From: an uncultured Cohaesibacter sp.
GTDB lineage: Bacteria > Pseudomonadota > Alphaproteobacteria > Rhizobiales > Cohaesibacteraceae
Direction: 5' to 3'
Length of the DNA stretch: 64,000 bases
NCBI RefSeq assembly: GCF_963667045.1
Contig: NZ_OY762934.1
Coordinates: forward strand, 1,047,501-1,111,500
The translations under genes and the position numbers were made by a program. The notes under the pieces are model-generated. The model did no database searches, was not told the DNA's origin, and saw only the letters and a program-made list of their open reading frames with translations. Below, piece by piece: positions 35,856 to 44,800 of this stretch; the stretch's first letter is position 1, and the number at the start of each line of letters is the position of its first letter.

Positions 35856-36022
35856 CTATCAAATTTCCGACGACTTGAGCCATCCGTCACGGAAGGGAGG
35901 GTTCCGAAAGGGACGGATTGGGAAATGAATTTCATCAACACCGACGTAGAAAGACCGGATATCCTGCTTCCGGGCCGGTGCGGTTTCGGGCAGGCGATCC
36001 TGTCCGGAACCGACGAATGAAC

Positions 36023-36047
36023 GGCAGGGTCCGCAAGGGCCCCTGCC
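36023..36047 (-). other. Intercistronic hairpin after the binding-protein gene
   Basis: GGCAGGGTCC and GGGCCCCTGCC form a GC-rich stem with a GCAA-type loop, 10 bp after the stop of the binding-protein gene and before the fused permease gene. No T run follows. It fits an mRNA 3' protector as after the other binding-protein genes. Confidence 0.55.
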
Positions 36048-36056
36048 CGCACGACG

Positions 36057-37085
36057 TTATTGTCCGGCTTCAGCCTGAAGGGCCGAAAGATCCCAGCAGC
36101 TGTCAGGCTTCATGTTTTCCTTGGTGGTGGCCTTCAGCAGCGTGTAGATGTAAGGCGCTGAGGTGCCTGCCGGCTGGCCGCTCTGGAGCAGATATTTGAT
36201 GATCGCCACCATGTTGTGGGTTTCCTGGGCAAGGTCGGTCATGACCACAGCGCCGTAGGTGCCATCGGCAATCAGGTCACAGTCAGCGGCCTTCTCGCCG
36301 CCACCGGTGGTAACGAGGAAGACGCTATCCTGCTTGCCAGCTTCGCGAATGGCAGCAGCGGCACCCGAGGCATCGCCGTCCCAGAAGTCGATGACACCGC
36401 AGATTTCCGGATTCTGCTGCAGCATGGTGGTGGTCACGTTACGCGAGGTGGTGGCATCCCAGTTGGAGTCCGGTTTGGCAACCACTTCAAATTCGGGATA
36501 TTTGGCCAACACTTCCATGATGCCCGCATACTGGAAGAGGCTGGTTGCGTTGACCTGGTCGCCCTGCACCAGACCGATCTTCTTGGAGGAGTCCGGACCG
36601 CAGCCCTTGACGACGGCTTCGGCTTCGAGACGACCCAGTTCGGTCCAGTCACTGCCGACATAAGCATCGGCCTTGAAGTTGGCCGGGTTGTCCACGAGGA
36701 TCACATAGATGCCAGCCTTCTGGGCGCGCTTCATCAGCTTGGAATAGGAGTTCATGTCGGGCGACATGATGATCAGCACGTCCGGCTTGTTCTCGGAAGC
36801 AATGGCCTCGGTGATGGCCTGGGCGCCTGCTTCAACGCTCCAGTTGGGGTCGCGGGTTTCGAAGATGCCGCCAAAGGCGTCCACTTCACGCTTCAGGATG
36901 GCAGCCCAGCCCTGAGCCAAGTCGAAGCCCATGGCCATCGGCACCAGCATGATGCGCTTGCCAGCCATGGCCTTGGCGTAGATCTCCGGTGCCGGGTCGC
37001 CTGCGGCCGACACCTGGGTAACGAGCGCAGCGGAGCTGATGGTAAGCGCCGCCGTGGCGGCCATAAGGGTCTTGATGATGTTCAT
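36057..37085 (-). CDS. Sugar-type ABC transporter substrate-binding protein, RbsB-like
   Basis: A 342-residue periplasmic protein of the type 1 sugar-binding family. The signal peptide ends near QVSA-AGDPA. Family blocks seen are KPDVLIIMSPDMNSYSKLMKRA and AGIYVILVDNPANF in the N-terminal lobe, and GVIDFWDGDASGAAAAIREAG and VFLVTTGGGEKAADC in the C-terminal lobe. GAGGG lies about 8 nt before the ATG. Two cysteine pairs might form a disulfide. It lies between the two permease genes of an operon without recognisable sugar enzymes, so the ligand may be other than a plain sugar. Confidence 0.9.
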   Translation of the reverse strand: MNIIKTLMAATAALTISSAALVTQVSAAGDPAPEIYAKAMAGKRIMLVPMAMGFDLAQGWAAILKREVDAFGGIFETRDPNWSVEAGAQAITEAIASENKPDVLIIMSPDMNSYSKLMKRAQKAGIYVILVDNPANFKADAYVGSDWTELGRLEAEAVVKGCGPDSSKKIGLVQGDQVNATSLFQYAGIMEVLAKYPEFEVVAKPDSNWDATTSRNVTTTMLQQNPEICGVIDFWDGDASGAAAAIREAGKQDSVFLVTTGGGEKAADCDLIADGTYGAVVMTDLAQETHNMVAIIKYLLQSGQPAGTSAPYIYTLLKATTKENMKPDSCWDLSALQAEAGQ

Positions 37086-37184
37086 GTCTGTCCCTCTCTG
37101 GAAAGGTGTGTTGATTGCGATTGTTTTTGAGATGTTGTTTTGAATTCTGGCGTTTGATGTCTGGGCTTCGCGGGGCTGTAAGGG

Positions 37185-38156
37185 TCAGATATCCCCCTGC
37201 TGCGCGGTCTGCTCGTCACGCGGATTAAGGATACCGTCAACGATGATGGCGCCGAGCAGGATCCCCGCCTTGATGAGATTCTGATAGAGCAGCGGAATGT
37301 CGATGATCGTCATGGCGTTGAGCATGATGCCGATGAGCGCCGCGCCGAACAGCACGTTGCGCACGCCACCCTTGCCGCCGGACAGACCAATGCCGCCGAT
37401 AACCGAGATCAGCACGATGTCATAGAGCAGGTTGGAGTTGACGATGCGGGTATTGATGGAATGCAGGCTGGCAGCGGTCAGCACCCCGGCAATGAAGGCA
37501 ATAAGCGCCGAGATCACATAGCGAAGGACCATCATCGGACGCACCGGCATGCCGGAGTTACGGGCGGCTTCCGGATTGTCTCCGGCGTAATAGACGTAAC
37601 GGCCCCATTTGCTGTAGCGCAGAAACAGGAATGTGGCGAACGCCAGCCCGGCAAAGATGAAGACTTCCACCGGCACGCTGAAAAAGCGCAAGCCGCCCAG
37701 GATCTCCACCCAATGGGCGTTCGGGACCGGGACTGCATCGGTGTTGATCAGCTGAGACCGCACAAAGCCGAACACGAAGGATGAACTGGCAAGGGTCACG
37801 AAAATCGCAGGCACATCGGCATAGGCAACCAGAATGCCGTTGATCAGCCCCATGGCAATGACACCGGCGAGCGTCAGCAACAGCGCCGTACCCTCTCCCA
37901 TGCCAGACCCAAGCATCTGCAAGTAGCAGGCGACCGACATGGCCATGATGGCAACCATCGACAGATCGATGCCACGGCCGATGATGATCATCGCCATCCC
38001 CAGCGCCAGAATACCAAGCACGGAGACCGAACGCACGATGGCAACCAGATTGTTCGCGGTAAAGAACCCGGGCAACAGCAGCGAGGCCAATGCGAAGATC
38101 GCAATGGTAATCGCCAGAACGATGCTCTCCTGATTGAGGTTTTTCAAGAAACTCAT
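37185..38156 (-). CDS. Sugar-type ABC transporter permease, RbsC-like
   Basis: A 323-residue permease, the first structural gene of the operon. Hallmark segments are MAMIIIGRGIDLSMVAIMAM (near residue 60) and ISVIGGIGLSGGKGGVRNVL (near 255). The ATG at 38156 is the best start, giving MSFLKNLNQ; the ribosome binding site is weak. It most likely pairs with the fused permease to form the heterodimeric channel driven by the RbsA-like ATPase. Confidence 0.9.
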   Translation of the reverse strand: MSFLKNLNQESIVLAITIAIFALASLLLPGFFTANNLVAIVRSVSVLGILALGMAMIIIGRGIDLSMVAIMAMSVACYLQMLGSGMGEGTALLLTLAGVIAMGLINGILVAYADVPAIFVTLASSSFVFGFVRSQLINTDAVPVPNAHWVEILGGLRFFSVPVEVFIFAGLAFATFLFLRYSKWGRYVYYAGDNPEAARNSGMPVRPMMVLRYVISALIAFIAGVLTAASLHSINTRIVNSNLLYDIVLISVIGGIGLSGGKGGVRNVLFGAALIGIMLNAMTIIDIPLLYQNLIKAGILLGAIIVDGILNPRDEQTAQQGDI

Positions 38157-38456
38157 ATGCGCGACCCTACTCCATACCCAGAGCGCGCCTGCCATTCTTC
38201 TGTTTCAGCGCCCGCTCTGTTTTCATTGTTGGGGCTCATGTCCTTTTGCCTGCCCGCTTCCCTTGTCCAGCCGGGGCTGAATAACAGGGCAGGAGAAAGA
38301 CACATGCCTTAGGCTGCATAATATTGAAGCAGCCACCCATCTTGCCTAAACAATGAGCAACGTAGCGTCAGTTTATTCTGCTCGTCCAATGAATATTTTC
38401 ACCGCAAATCCATGCGCAATTTGCATGGATTTGAGTTTCGCGCAAAAAACAACAGA
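38157..38456. promoter_or_regulatory. Promoter region of the propeller/ABC operon
   Basis: A 300-bp gap between the LysR gene and the first permease, both on the minus strand. It has a compound inverted repeat at 38249-38293 (CCTGCCC / GGGCAGG around CAGCC / GGCTG), then an AT-richer part with a long perfect inverted repeat at 38405-38433. The promoter of the operon should lie here; I cannot fix its boxes. Confidence 0.5.
38405..38433. promoter_or_regulatory. Perfect 11-bp inverted repeat, LysR-site or terminator candidate
   Basis: CAAATCCATGC and GCATGGATTTG are exact reverse complements with 7 bases between. It starts 24 bp after the LysR stop. No T tract follows on the minus strand, so it is either a weak terminator for the LysR gene or an operator for the ABC operon. 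Its AT-rich outer arms and symmetry fit a protein-binding site. Confidence 0.5.
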
Positions 38457-39404
38457 TTATATGACCTGAAGGTATCCATATTGTGCGAATTGGGCCGGAA
38501 ATTCTTCCTGATGTTGCTCGGAGAAAATGTGCTCTCCGAGGGAATCAATAAAACGCTGGCCATAGGCGGGCAGCGGCTGGCGGATGTTCCACATCGCGCA
38601 AATGCCGAAACGGATCGGTTCCCCCTTGAGGGAAATGGGCCGACTGCGCAGTTTTGGCTCCCGAGGCCGGGTCGAAGAGGGCACAACGGCAACCCCGTTG
38701 CCACCAATTGCCATGGCAAGCAGGGTATGGGGAGAATTGCTCTCCAGAACAACGCGCGGCACCACACCGCTGACGCGACAGGCCGCATCAAAGACCTCGC
38801 GGGACACATGCTTGGTATTCAGCGTCAGCACGGGAAGCGACAGCAGTTGCTCGATCTCGATCGGCTCCTGGGTGTCGCCAAGAAATTCGGCGTTGCCGAC
38901 AGCAAGGAACCCGAGCTGGCCCAGCGGGCGACTTTCCAGAATGTCGATCGGAGCCGAAGGTTCGGCGCTGATCGTGAGGTGAAAGGCCCCGTCCACCAGC
39001 TTGCTGGCCAGTTCCGGCCCGCCACCATCTTCAAGACGTATCTCGATGTCCGGATTGTCTTTGGTCCACTGTTTGAGGAAAGTCGGCATATAGCGCTCGA
39101 TCAGCTGGGAACAGGCACCGATCTTCAGCAGCCCGGTTTCTCCCCCTGTCAGATCGCCGGCAAACGTTCTGAGCTCCCGGTCGGCGACCAGAACATTGTT
39201 GATCTTTGCCAGCAACGCCTCACCCTGCGGCGTGAAGCGAATATTGCGGCCTGTCTTTTCGAACAGTTTGACCCCGAGATAATCCTCAAGCGCCTTGACC
39301 TGTCGGGAAAGGGCCGACTGGGTGACATTGAGACGCTCGGCAGCCTTGGTAAAATTCATCAATTCAGCAACAGCGACAAAGCTGGTATAGTTGCGAATAT
39401 CCAT
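38457..39404 (-). CDS. LysR-family transcriptional regulator
   Basis: A 315-residue regulator. The N-terminal winged helix shows MDIRNYTSFVAVAELMNFTKAAERLNVTQSALSRQV split over residues 1-36, with the typical TQSALSRQVKALE recognition helix, followed by LFEKTGRNIRFTPQGE. The C-terminal part is the usual two-lobed effector-binding domain. The start at 39404 is set by this conserved N terminus. It is upstream of and codirectional with the propeller/ABC operon, unlike the common divergent LysR layout, but is its only nearby regulator. Confidence 0.88.
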   Translation of the reverse strand: MDIRNYTSFVAVAELMNFTKAAERLNVTQSALSRQVKALEDYLGVKLFEKTGRNIRFTPQGEALLAKINNVLVADRELRTFAGDLTGGETGLLKIGACSQLIERYMPTFLKQWTKDNPDIEIRLEDGGGPELASKLVDGAFHLTISAEPSAPIDILESRPLGQLGFLAVGNAEFLGDTQEPIEIEQLLSLPVLTLNTKHVSREVFDAACRVSGVVPRVVLESNSPHTLLAMAIGGNGVAVVPSSTRPREPKLRSRPISLKGEPIRFGICAMWNIRQPLPAYGQRFIDSLGEHIFSEQHQEEFPAQFAQYGYLQVI

Positions 39405-39840
39405 TGAACATGACCTGTTTTGAAAAGACGGCAAAAAATCAGACATCATGAGCTAAGGCGAAATTCAATTTTTTGTCAAATCATCTTGTAGGGGCGGGTC
39501 GATTCCGACATTTCAGCGCAGGCGAGATCAAGCCTCGATGCGACCATCCACAGGTTCCCTTGTCGCAGGTGCAGGATATGCAGAAACCCGTAACAGCGGC
39601 CCATTCGCCTGTTTCTGCCAACAAAGAGGGATGGCCCTGCTGGTCCGCGCCGCACGAAAGAGGTTTCCGGTTGTTTCTGCCCCCTGCCCTCTGTGCTCTA
39701 GGCCAAGGTTTCTGCCCGCAAAGCTTTCTCAATAAATTTCAATGTGCTATTGAATCTGCGTGGAACAAGGCCATTTCTGATGAAAAGATACATTTTATTT
39801 GGAAAGTTTGGTTAAGCTAAGGTTAGCTGATCAGGCTAAC
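39405..39840. other. Divergent gap between the LysR gene and tamA
   Basis: A 436-bp gap carrying both promoters. A 115-codon plus-strand frame at 39473-39820 has no recognisable domain and no ribosome binding site, so I do not call it. The end holds a palindrome next to the tamA ATG. Confidence 0.5.
39822..39840 (+). promoter_or_regulatory. Palindrome directly abutting the tamA start
   Basis: GTTAGC and GCTAAC flank TGATCAG, a 19-bp dyad whose last base touches the ATG at 39841. A TTAA-N7-TTAG sequence (39812-39826) just upstream is one base from the CtrA half-site pattern TTAA-N7-TTAA. Either an operator or a stem that hides the start region is possible. Confidence 0.35.
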
Positions 39841-41832
39841 ATGCCATTGAGTTTGGAGTTTGCAGTTTTGCTGTCTCGGCTGACATTGGGGAAAAACCGG
39901 AGGTTCGGTGCGTTTTCAGGACGTGGCCGGGGCTGGCGTGTGTCCACGGTGTCGCTGTGCCTTGCAACCACCGTCCTCTCGGCAGGATGGAGCGAACCGG
40001 CCGCGGCCTTCGAATTGTTTGGCTACAAGTTCAGCACCAGTGGCATCGAAGCCGTATCCAACACCAAGCCTTCGGCCGATATTCCTGATCCAGTGACCTA
40101 CAGCGTTTCGCTCACCAGCGCCGACGAAGCTCTGACCGATGAGCTGAAAGCGGCGTCCCTGCTGATCGAGAAGAAGGAAGAGCCCGCGTCTGGCACGACG
40201 GGTCTTCTGATGCGCGCCCGCAATGACCAGAAGCGGCTGATCGCAGCCCTCTATCGCAAGGGGCTCTATGGCGGCACCGTTGACATCACCGTCAATGGCG
40301 TGCGCTATGACAAGGTTCCGCTTGATGAAGACCTGACCAAGGCCTCACCCGTCAAGGTCGCCATTGCCGTCAAACCGGGGCCGGTCTTTACCTTTTCCAA
40401 ACCAGACGCCCAGTTGAGCGACGGAGAGCCGGTCGATCTTCAGCGCTATGGCGTGATTGCCGGAGCTCCGGCCTATTCCCAGCTTGTTCTTGATGCCGAA
40501 GACGCCATTCTTGCGGACTATCGCGCCCGCGGCTTCGCCCTTGCCAAAATCGAAGAACGCTCGCTTGCCGCCGATCACAAGACCGGCAAGCTGGATGTTA
40601 CCCTGCACGTCAATCATGGTCCTCTGGCCCGGTTCGGTCAGGTGACGATCACAGGCAACGAAGATGTCGACACCGACCTCATCGCCCAGCAGGCCGCCAT
40701 TCCGGTTGGCGAGACCTACAGCCCGGACGCCATTGTCAAGGCCAACCGCAACCTTCGGGCGCTCGGCGTGTTCGACAGCGTCATTGTCAAGCCAGCGGAT
40801 TCTGTGCTTGCGGATGGCTCGCTGCCCATCGAGATTTCGGTCAAGGAACGCAAGTTCCGCACCATTGGTGCCGGCATCACCATAGGCAACCTTGATGGCG
40901 TCGGGCTGGAGGGCTACTGGGTCCATCGCAACCTGTTCGGCGGCGCGGAAAGCCTGCGTATTCAGGGCTCCATTGCCAATATCGGTCAGAATGACGTCAA
41001 GGACCTCGACTACAACGCCGACATCATCTTCAAGAAGCCCGGCGTGATTGGCCCTGCCAGCACGTTCGACGCCAAGCTGTCGGTCGACTTTACCAATCCG
41101 GACGCCTATCAGAAGCGGGCCGTCAGCGGCGAAGTCGGGTTGAGCTACCAGTGGACGGACGCGCTTTCGACCCGTGCGGCGTTCAAGACCGAATATGCCC
41201 GCATCACCGACAGCTCCGGCTCCGACAGCAACCTGCTGTTCTCGACACCGCTGGAACTGGCCTATGACAAGCGCGACAGCAAGCTCGATCCGACCGAGGG
41301 CTTCTATGCGCTCATCGACGCCGAGCCAACCATCAGCAGCGATGGCTCGCTCGCCTTCCTGAAGACGAGCGCCACCCTGTCCGCCTATCAGGCAATCGAT
41401 GAGGCCAAGCGCTTCGTGCTCGCCGGAAAGATTTCTGCGGGCTCCATCGTCGGCGCATCCAAGAGCGATGTGCCCACCGACCGGCGCTTCTTTACAGGCG
41501 GGGGCGGCAGCATTCGCGGCTATTCCTATCAGATGGCAGGCCCGAGGGATTCCAACAACGATCCGACCGGTGGCCGCTCCTACATCGCCGCTTCGCTTGA
41601 GGCGCGCATGAAGGTAACGGACACCATTGGCCTTGCCGCCTTTGTCGATACGGGCAACACCTTCAACAGCTCGATGCCGCAGTTCAAGGATGAATGGTAC
41701 ACCGGCGTTGGTGCAGGCTTGCGCTACCTTACACCGATCGGCCCCTTGCGGCTCGATGTCGCCGTACCGCTCAAGAAAATCACGGACGAGCCCAAATTTG
41801 GTGTTTATTTGGGCCTAGGTCAGGCTTTCTAG
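39841..41832 (+). CDS. tamA: Autotransporter assembly factor TamA, Omp85 family
   Basis: Outer-membrane beta-barrel of the TAM complex, working with TamB in moving proteins or lipids to the outer membrane. Of 663 residues (from the ATG at 39841), the first 60 hold a signal sequence with hydrophobic VSLCLATTVLSAGW. POTRA domains follow to about residue 330 (VTITGNEDVDTDLI, VKANRNLRALGVFDSVIV). The barrel has the Omp85 motif GGGGSIRGYSYQ (near 560) and ends with a C-terminal phenylalanine (LGLGQAF), as expected for a barrel. A TTG start 42 bp earlier is possible. It is 52 bp from tamB on the same strand. Confidence 0.92.
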   Translation: MPLSLEFAVLLSRLTLGKNRRFGAFSGRGRGWRVSTVSLCLATTVLSAGWSEPAAAFELFGYKFSTSGIEAVSNTKPSADIPDPVTYSVSLTSADEALTDELKAASLLIEKKEEPASGTTGLLMRARNDQKRLIAALYRKGLYGGTVDITVNGVRYDKVPLDEDLTKASPVKVAIAVKPGPVFTFSKPDAQLSDGEPVDLQRYGVIAGAPAYSQLVLDAEDAILADYRARGFALAKIEERSLAADHKTGKLDVTLHVNHGPLARFGQVTITGNEDVDTDLIAQQAAIPVGETYSPDAIVKANRNLRALGVFDSVIVKPADSVLADGSLPIEISVKERKFRTIGAGITIGNLDGVGLEGYWVHRNLFGGAESLRIQGSIANIGQNDVKDLDYNADIIFKKPGVIGPASTFDAKLSVDFTNPDAYQKRAVSGEVGLSYQWTDALSTRAAFKTEYARITDSSGSDSNLLFSTPLELAYDKRDSKLDPTEGFYALIDAEPTISSDGSLAFLKTSATLSAYQAIDEAKRFVLAGKISAGSIVGASKSDVPTDRRFFTGGGGSIRGYSYQMAGPRDSNNDPTGGRSYIAASLEARMKVTDTIGLAAFVDTGNTFNSSMPQFKDEWYTGVGAGLRYLTPIGPLRLDVAVPLKKITDEPKFGVYLGLGQAF

Positions 41833-41884
41833 TTGTAATCATCTGCTGAACTGATTCTTCCGGCTCTCCAGAAATGAGGGAACT

Positions 41885-44800
41885 ATGACGTCTGCACGCA
41901 CCCTGGCGACCCGGGGTCTTTTCATCCTGCTTTTCACGCTGCTGGCGCTTCTGCTGGTTGGCTATCTGATGCTGTCGACGCGCTTCGGCCTGTCGATGAC
42001 AGCCTCGATGGTCAATGCTCTGGCCAGCAGTGACGAACAGCGGGTGGAATTGTCAGGCGTTGAAAGCCTTTTGGGCGAGGTGAAGATCGACAAGGTTGCG
42101 CTGTCGGACAAGGACGGCACATGGCTTGAGGCCAAAAGTCTGTCCGGCCACTATTCGCTGTCCGATCTTCTGCGCCTTTCCCTGTCAGTGGATGACTTAT
42201 CGCTTGCAGAACTTTCGGTCATGCGTCCGCCCGTGGCCAGCACCCAGCCCGCGGATACCAGCAGCGATGGCTCACTCATCCCGACCCTGCCCGCAGTCGC
42301 GGCGCGGATCAACAGCCTTTCCATCGCGAAAATCTCACTTGGCGAGGCTCTGCTTGGCAAGGCAGCGGACCTCACCCTGTCAGGCAACGTGACACTGCTG
42401 GGCAGCCCGTTCGTGACCGAAGGATCGCTCGACATCCATCACCTGGGTGCCAATGAGGGAGGCTTTGCTGCCAGTTGGGATATCAATCCGACCGACAATC
42501 GCCGCCAGCTGTCGCTCAGCCTTTCAGAACCGCGCGGTGGCCTCGCTGCCCGGCTCATCGACATTGACGATCTTCCCGCCATCGATGTTGCGCTCAAGGG
42601 CGACGGACCGGCCAATGACTGGCGTTCGGATCTGGTAATCAAGCTGGACGGCCAGACCACAGTCAGCGGGCAGGTGATCATGGGGATTGCCGATGGTACC
42701 TCGCGCGTCAATGCCAAGCTGCTTGGCAAGCTGTCGCCTTTCCTGCCGAAGGCTGTCATTCCGCTGGTCGCAGGCACCAGCAACGTCGACCTCTCCGTCG
42801 AACAGTCCAGCGACAATGTGATCGCGCTCAAGAAATTCTCCTTCGTCTCCGGTCTGGCCAGCCTCACCGCCAGTGGCTTTGTCGACAACCGGAACAAGAG
42901 CCTCGATATGGCGATGCAATTCGACCTTGGCTCTGAAGGCACACGGATCGAAATGCAGCAACAGGACGCCCCGTCCCTGATCATCGGCCATGTGGGCTTC
43001 AAGGGACGGATGAGCGGCACGCTGACCAAGGCGGCCTTGACCCTTGATGGCTCCGTCGACAGCCTGTCTCAGAACGCTCTTGTTCTCAACGGGGCCTCCC
43101 TGTCGGTGACGGCGCCAGAACTCGACATCGAAAACCGCAAAGGAGCTATCACGGCCAACCTTGCGATTGCCGATCTTGCCACCGGCTCGGCTCCGGTTGA
43201 TGCCATCCTCAAGGGCGACAAGACGGTGGTCATTGAAAGCGTACTCGATGGCGAGGCCATTCGGCTCGACAAGGCAGAGCTGACCGCGGGACAGGCCTCC
43301 CTTGTGGCCGAGGGCAGCTATACCCCTGACGCTCTGGCGCTGAAGGGCACACTGGGGCTAGCCAATCTCAGACCGCTGAACGAGGGGCTCACCGGGGCTT
43401 TGTCTGGCGACTTTGCCGTTGACGGCTCGGCGCAGGCGCCGCGTCTGACCCTTGCCATGCGGGGACAATCGCTCAAGGTCTACGACAAGCCCGTCACCGA
43501 GCTGAAGCTGAATCTTGCGTCCACCGCCGCCCCCGACGCGACCCTTACCCTATCGGCTCTCTATGACGGAGCGCCCCTTGAAAGCGCCATCGAACTGGTG
43601 ACCAACGAAGATGGCAGCCGGTCAGTCAAGCGCCTGTCCGTTTCAGCGCCCGGCGCAGAGGTGACCGGCGCAGTGGCTCTGTCCCCTGAGGGGCTGGCCT
43701 CCGGCAATCTCGTTGCCACCGTCACCAATTTTGCCGCCTTCGGCCCTCTGTTGCTCCAGCCAGACCTTACGGGCTCCCTCAAGGCGGATGTTGGCCTCTC
43801 AGCGACCGATGGCAAGCAGTCCGTCTCGGTCGAGGCAACCGTGCCACAGCTCGCCATGAAGGCCATGTCGCTGTCGGCGCTCAAGCTCAGTTCGGCCATC
43901 AATGATGCAACCGGCGTGATGGCGATGAAGTCCAGTCTTGCCGTCGACCGGATCACCGCCTCGGGAGAGACCATTCGCTCGCTCAACGCCAAGATGACCG
44001 GCGGCAACGGTTCCCTGCCCTTCTCGATGACAGCCCGTGTCTCAAACGCCCCCGTTACGCTTGAAGGCACAATGTTGCAGCAGAACGGACAGACCGCCCT
44101 TGCGCTCAAACGCTTCACCGGCAGCTGGAAATCCATCGCGCTGGCTCTGGTCGACCCGGTCGATATCGATCTGACCAACGGGGCGGCGTTCAAAACGCCG
44201 CTGAAGCTGAAGGTCGACAATGGCCTTGTCACGGTGTCCGGCACGGCAGGTGATCAACTGGACCTCAGCGTGGCGCTCAAGGCTCTGCCATTGGCGATTG
44301 CCGAGAAGGTCGCCCCGACCGGCGAGGCACCCACCGGACAGCTGGATCTCAGTGCGACAATCCGGGGCTCGTCGGCCAATCCGGTAGCCAGTTGGAAGGG
44401 CACCGTCAGCGGCCTTTCCGTCCGCTCGACGCGACAGGCCGGTGTGCCGCACATGGCCATCAGCACCTCAGGCCGCTTCGAGAACAATACCATCACCATG
44501 CAAAACCACCTGACCGGTGGCGGTGCCGATCTCGATGTGACGGGCAGCGTCGGGCTTGCACGCCAGACCATGCGCATTGCCGCCAGGGGCTCGGTGCCCT
44601 TCTCGCTTGCGGCCAGAAGCCTTGCCGATGCGGGATTGCAGCTTGATGGTGGCGCAACGCTCTCGGCCAATGTGACCGGCAGTTTCTCCGCCCCCAACAT
44701 CAACGGCACCATCACCACCAAGGGTGCCCGCTTCTCCGAATTCTCCTCCGGGCTTGTGCTGCGCGATCTGGGCGGGACCATCCGCCTTGAAGGACAGCAG

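Noticed and set aside
39473-39820. Possible small gene between LysR and tamA
   Set aside because: No ribosome binding site, no domain, and amino-acid make-up typical of noncoding frames.
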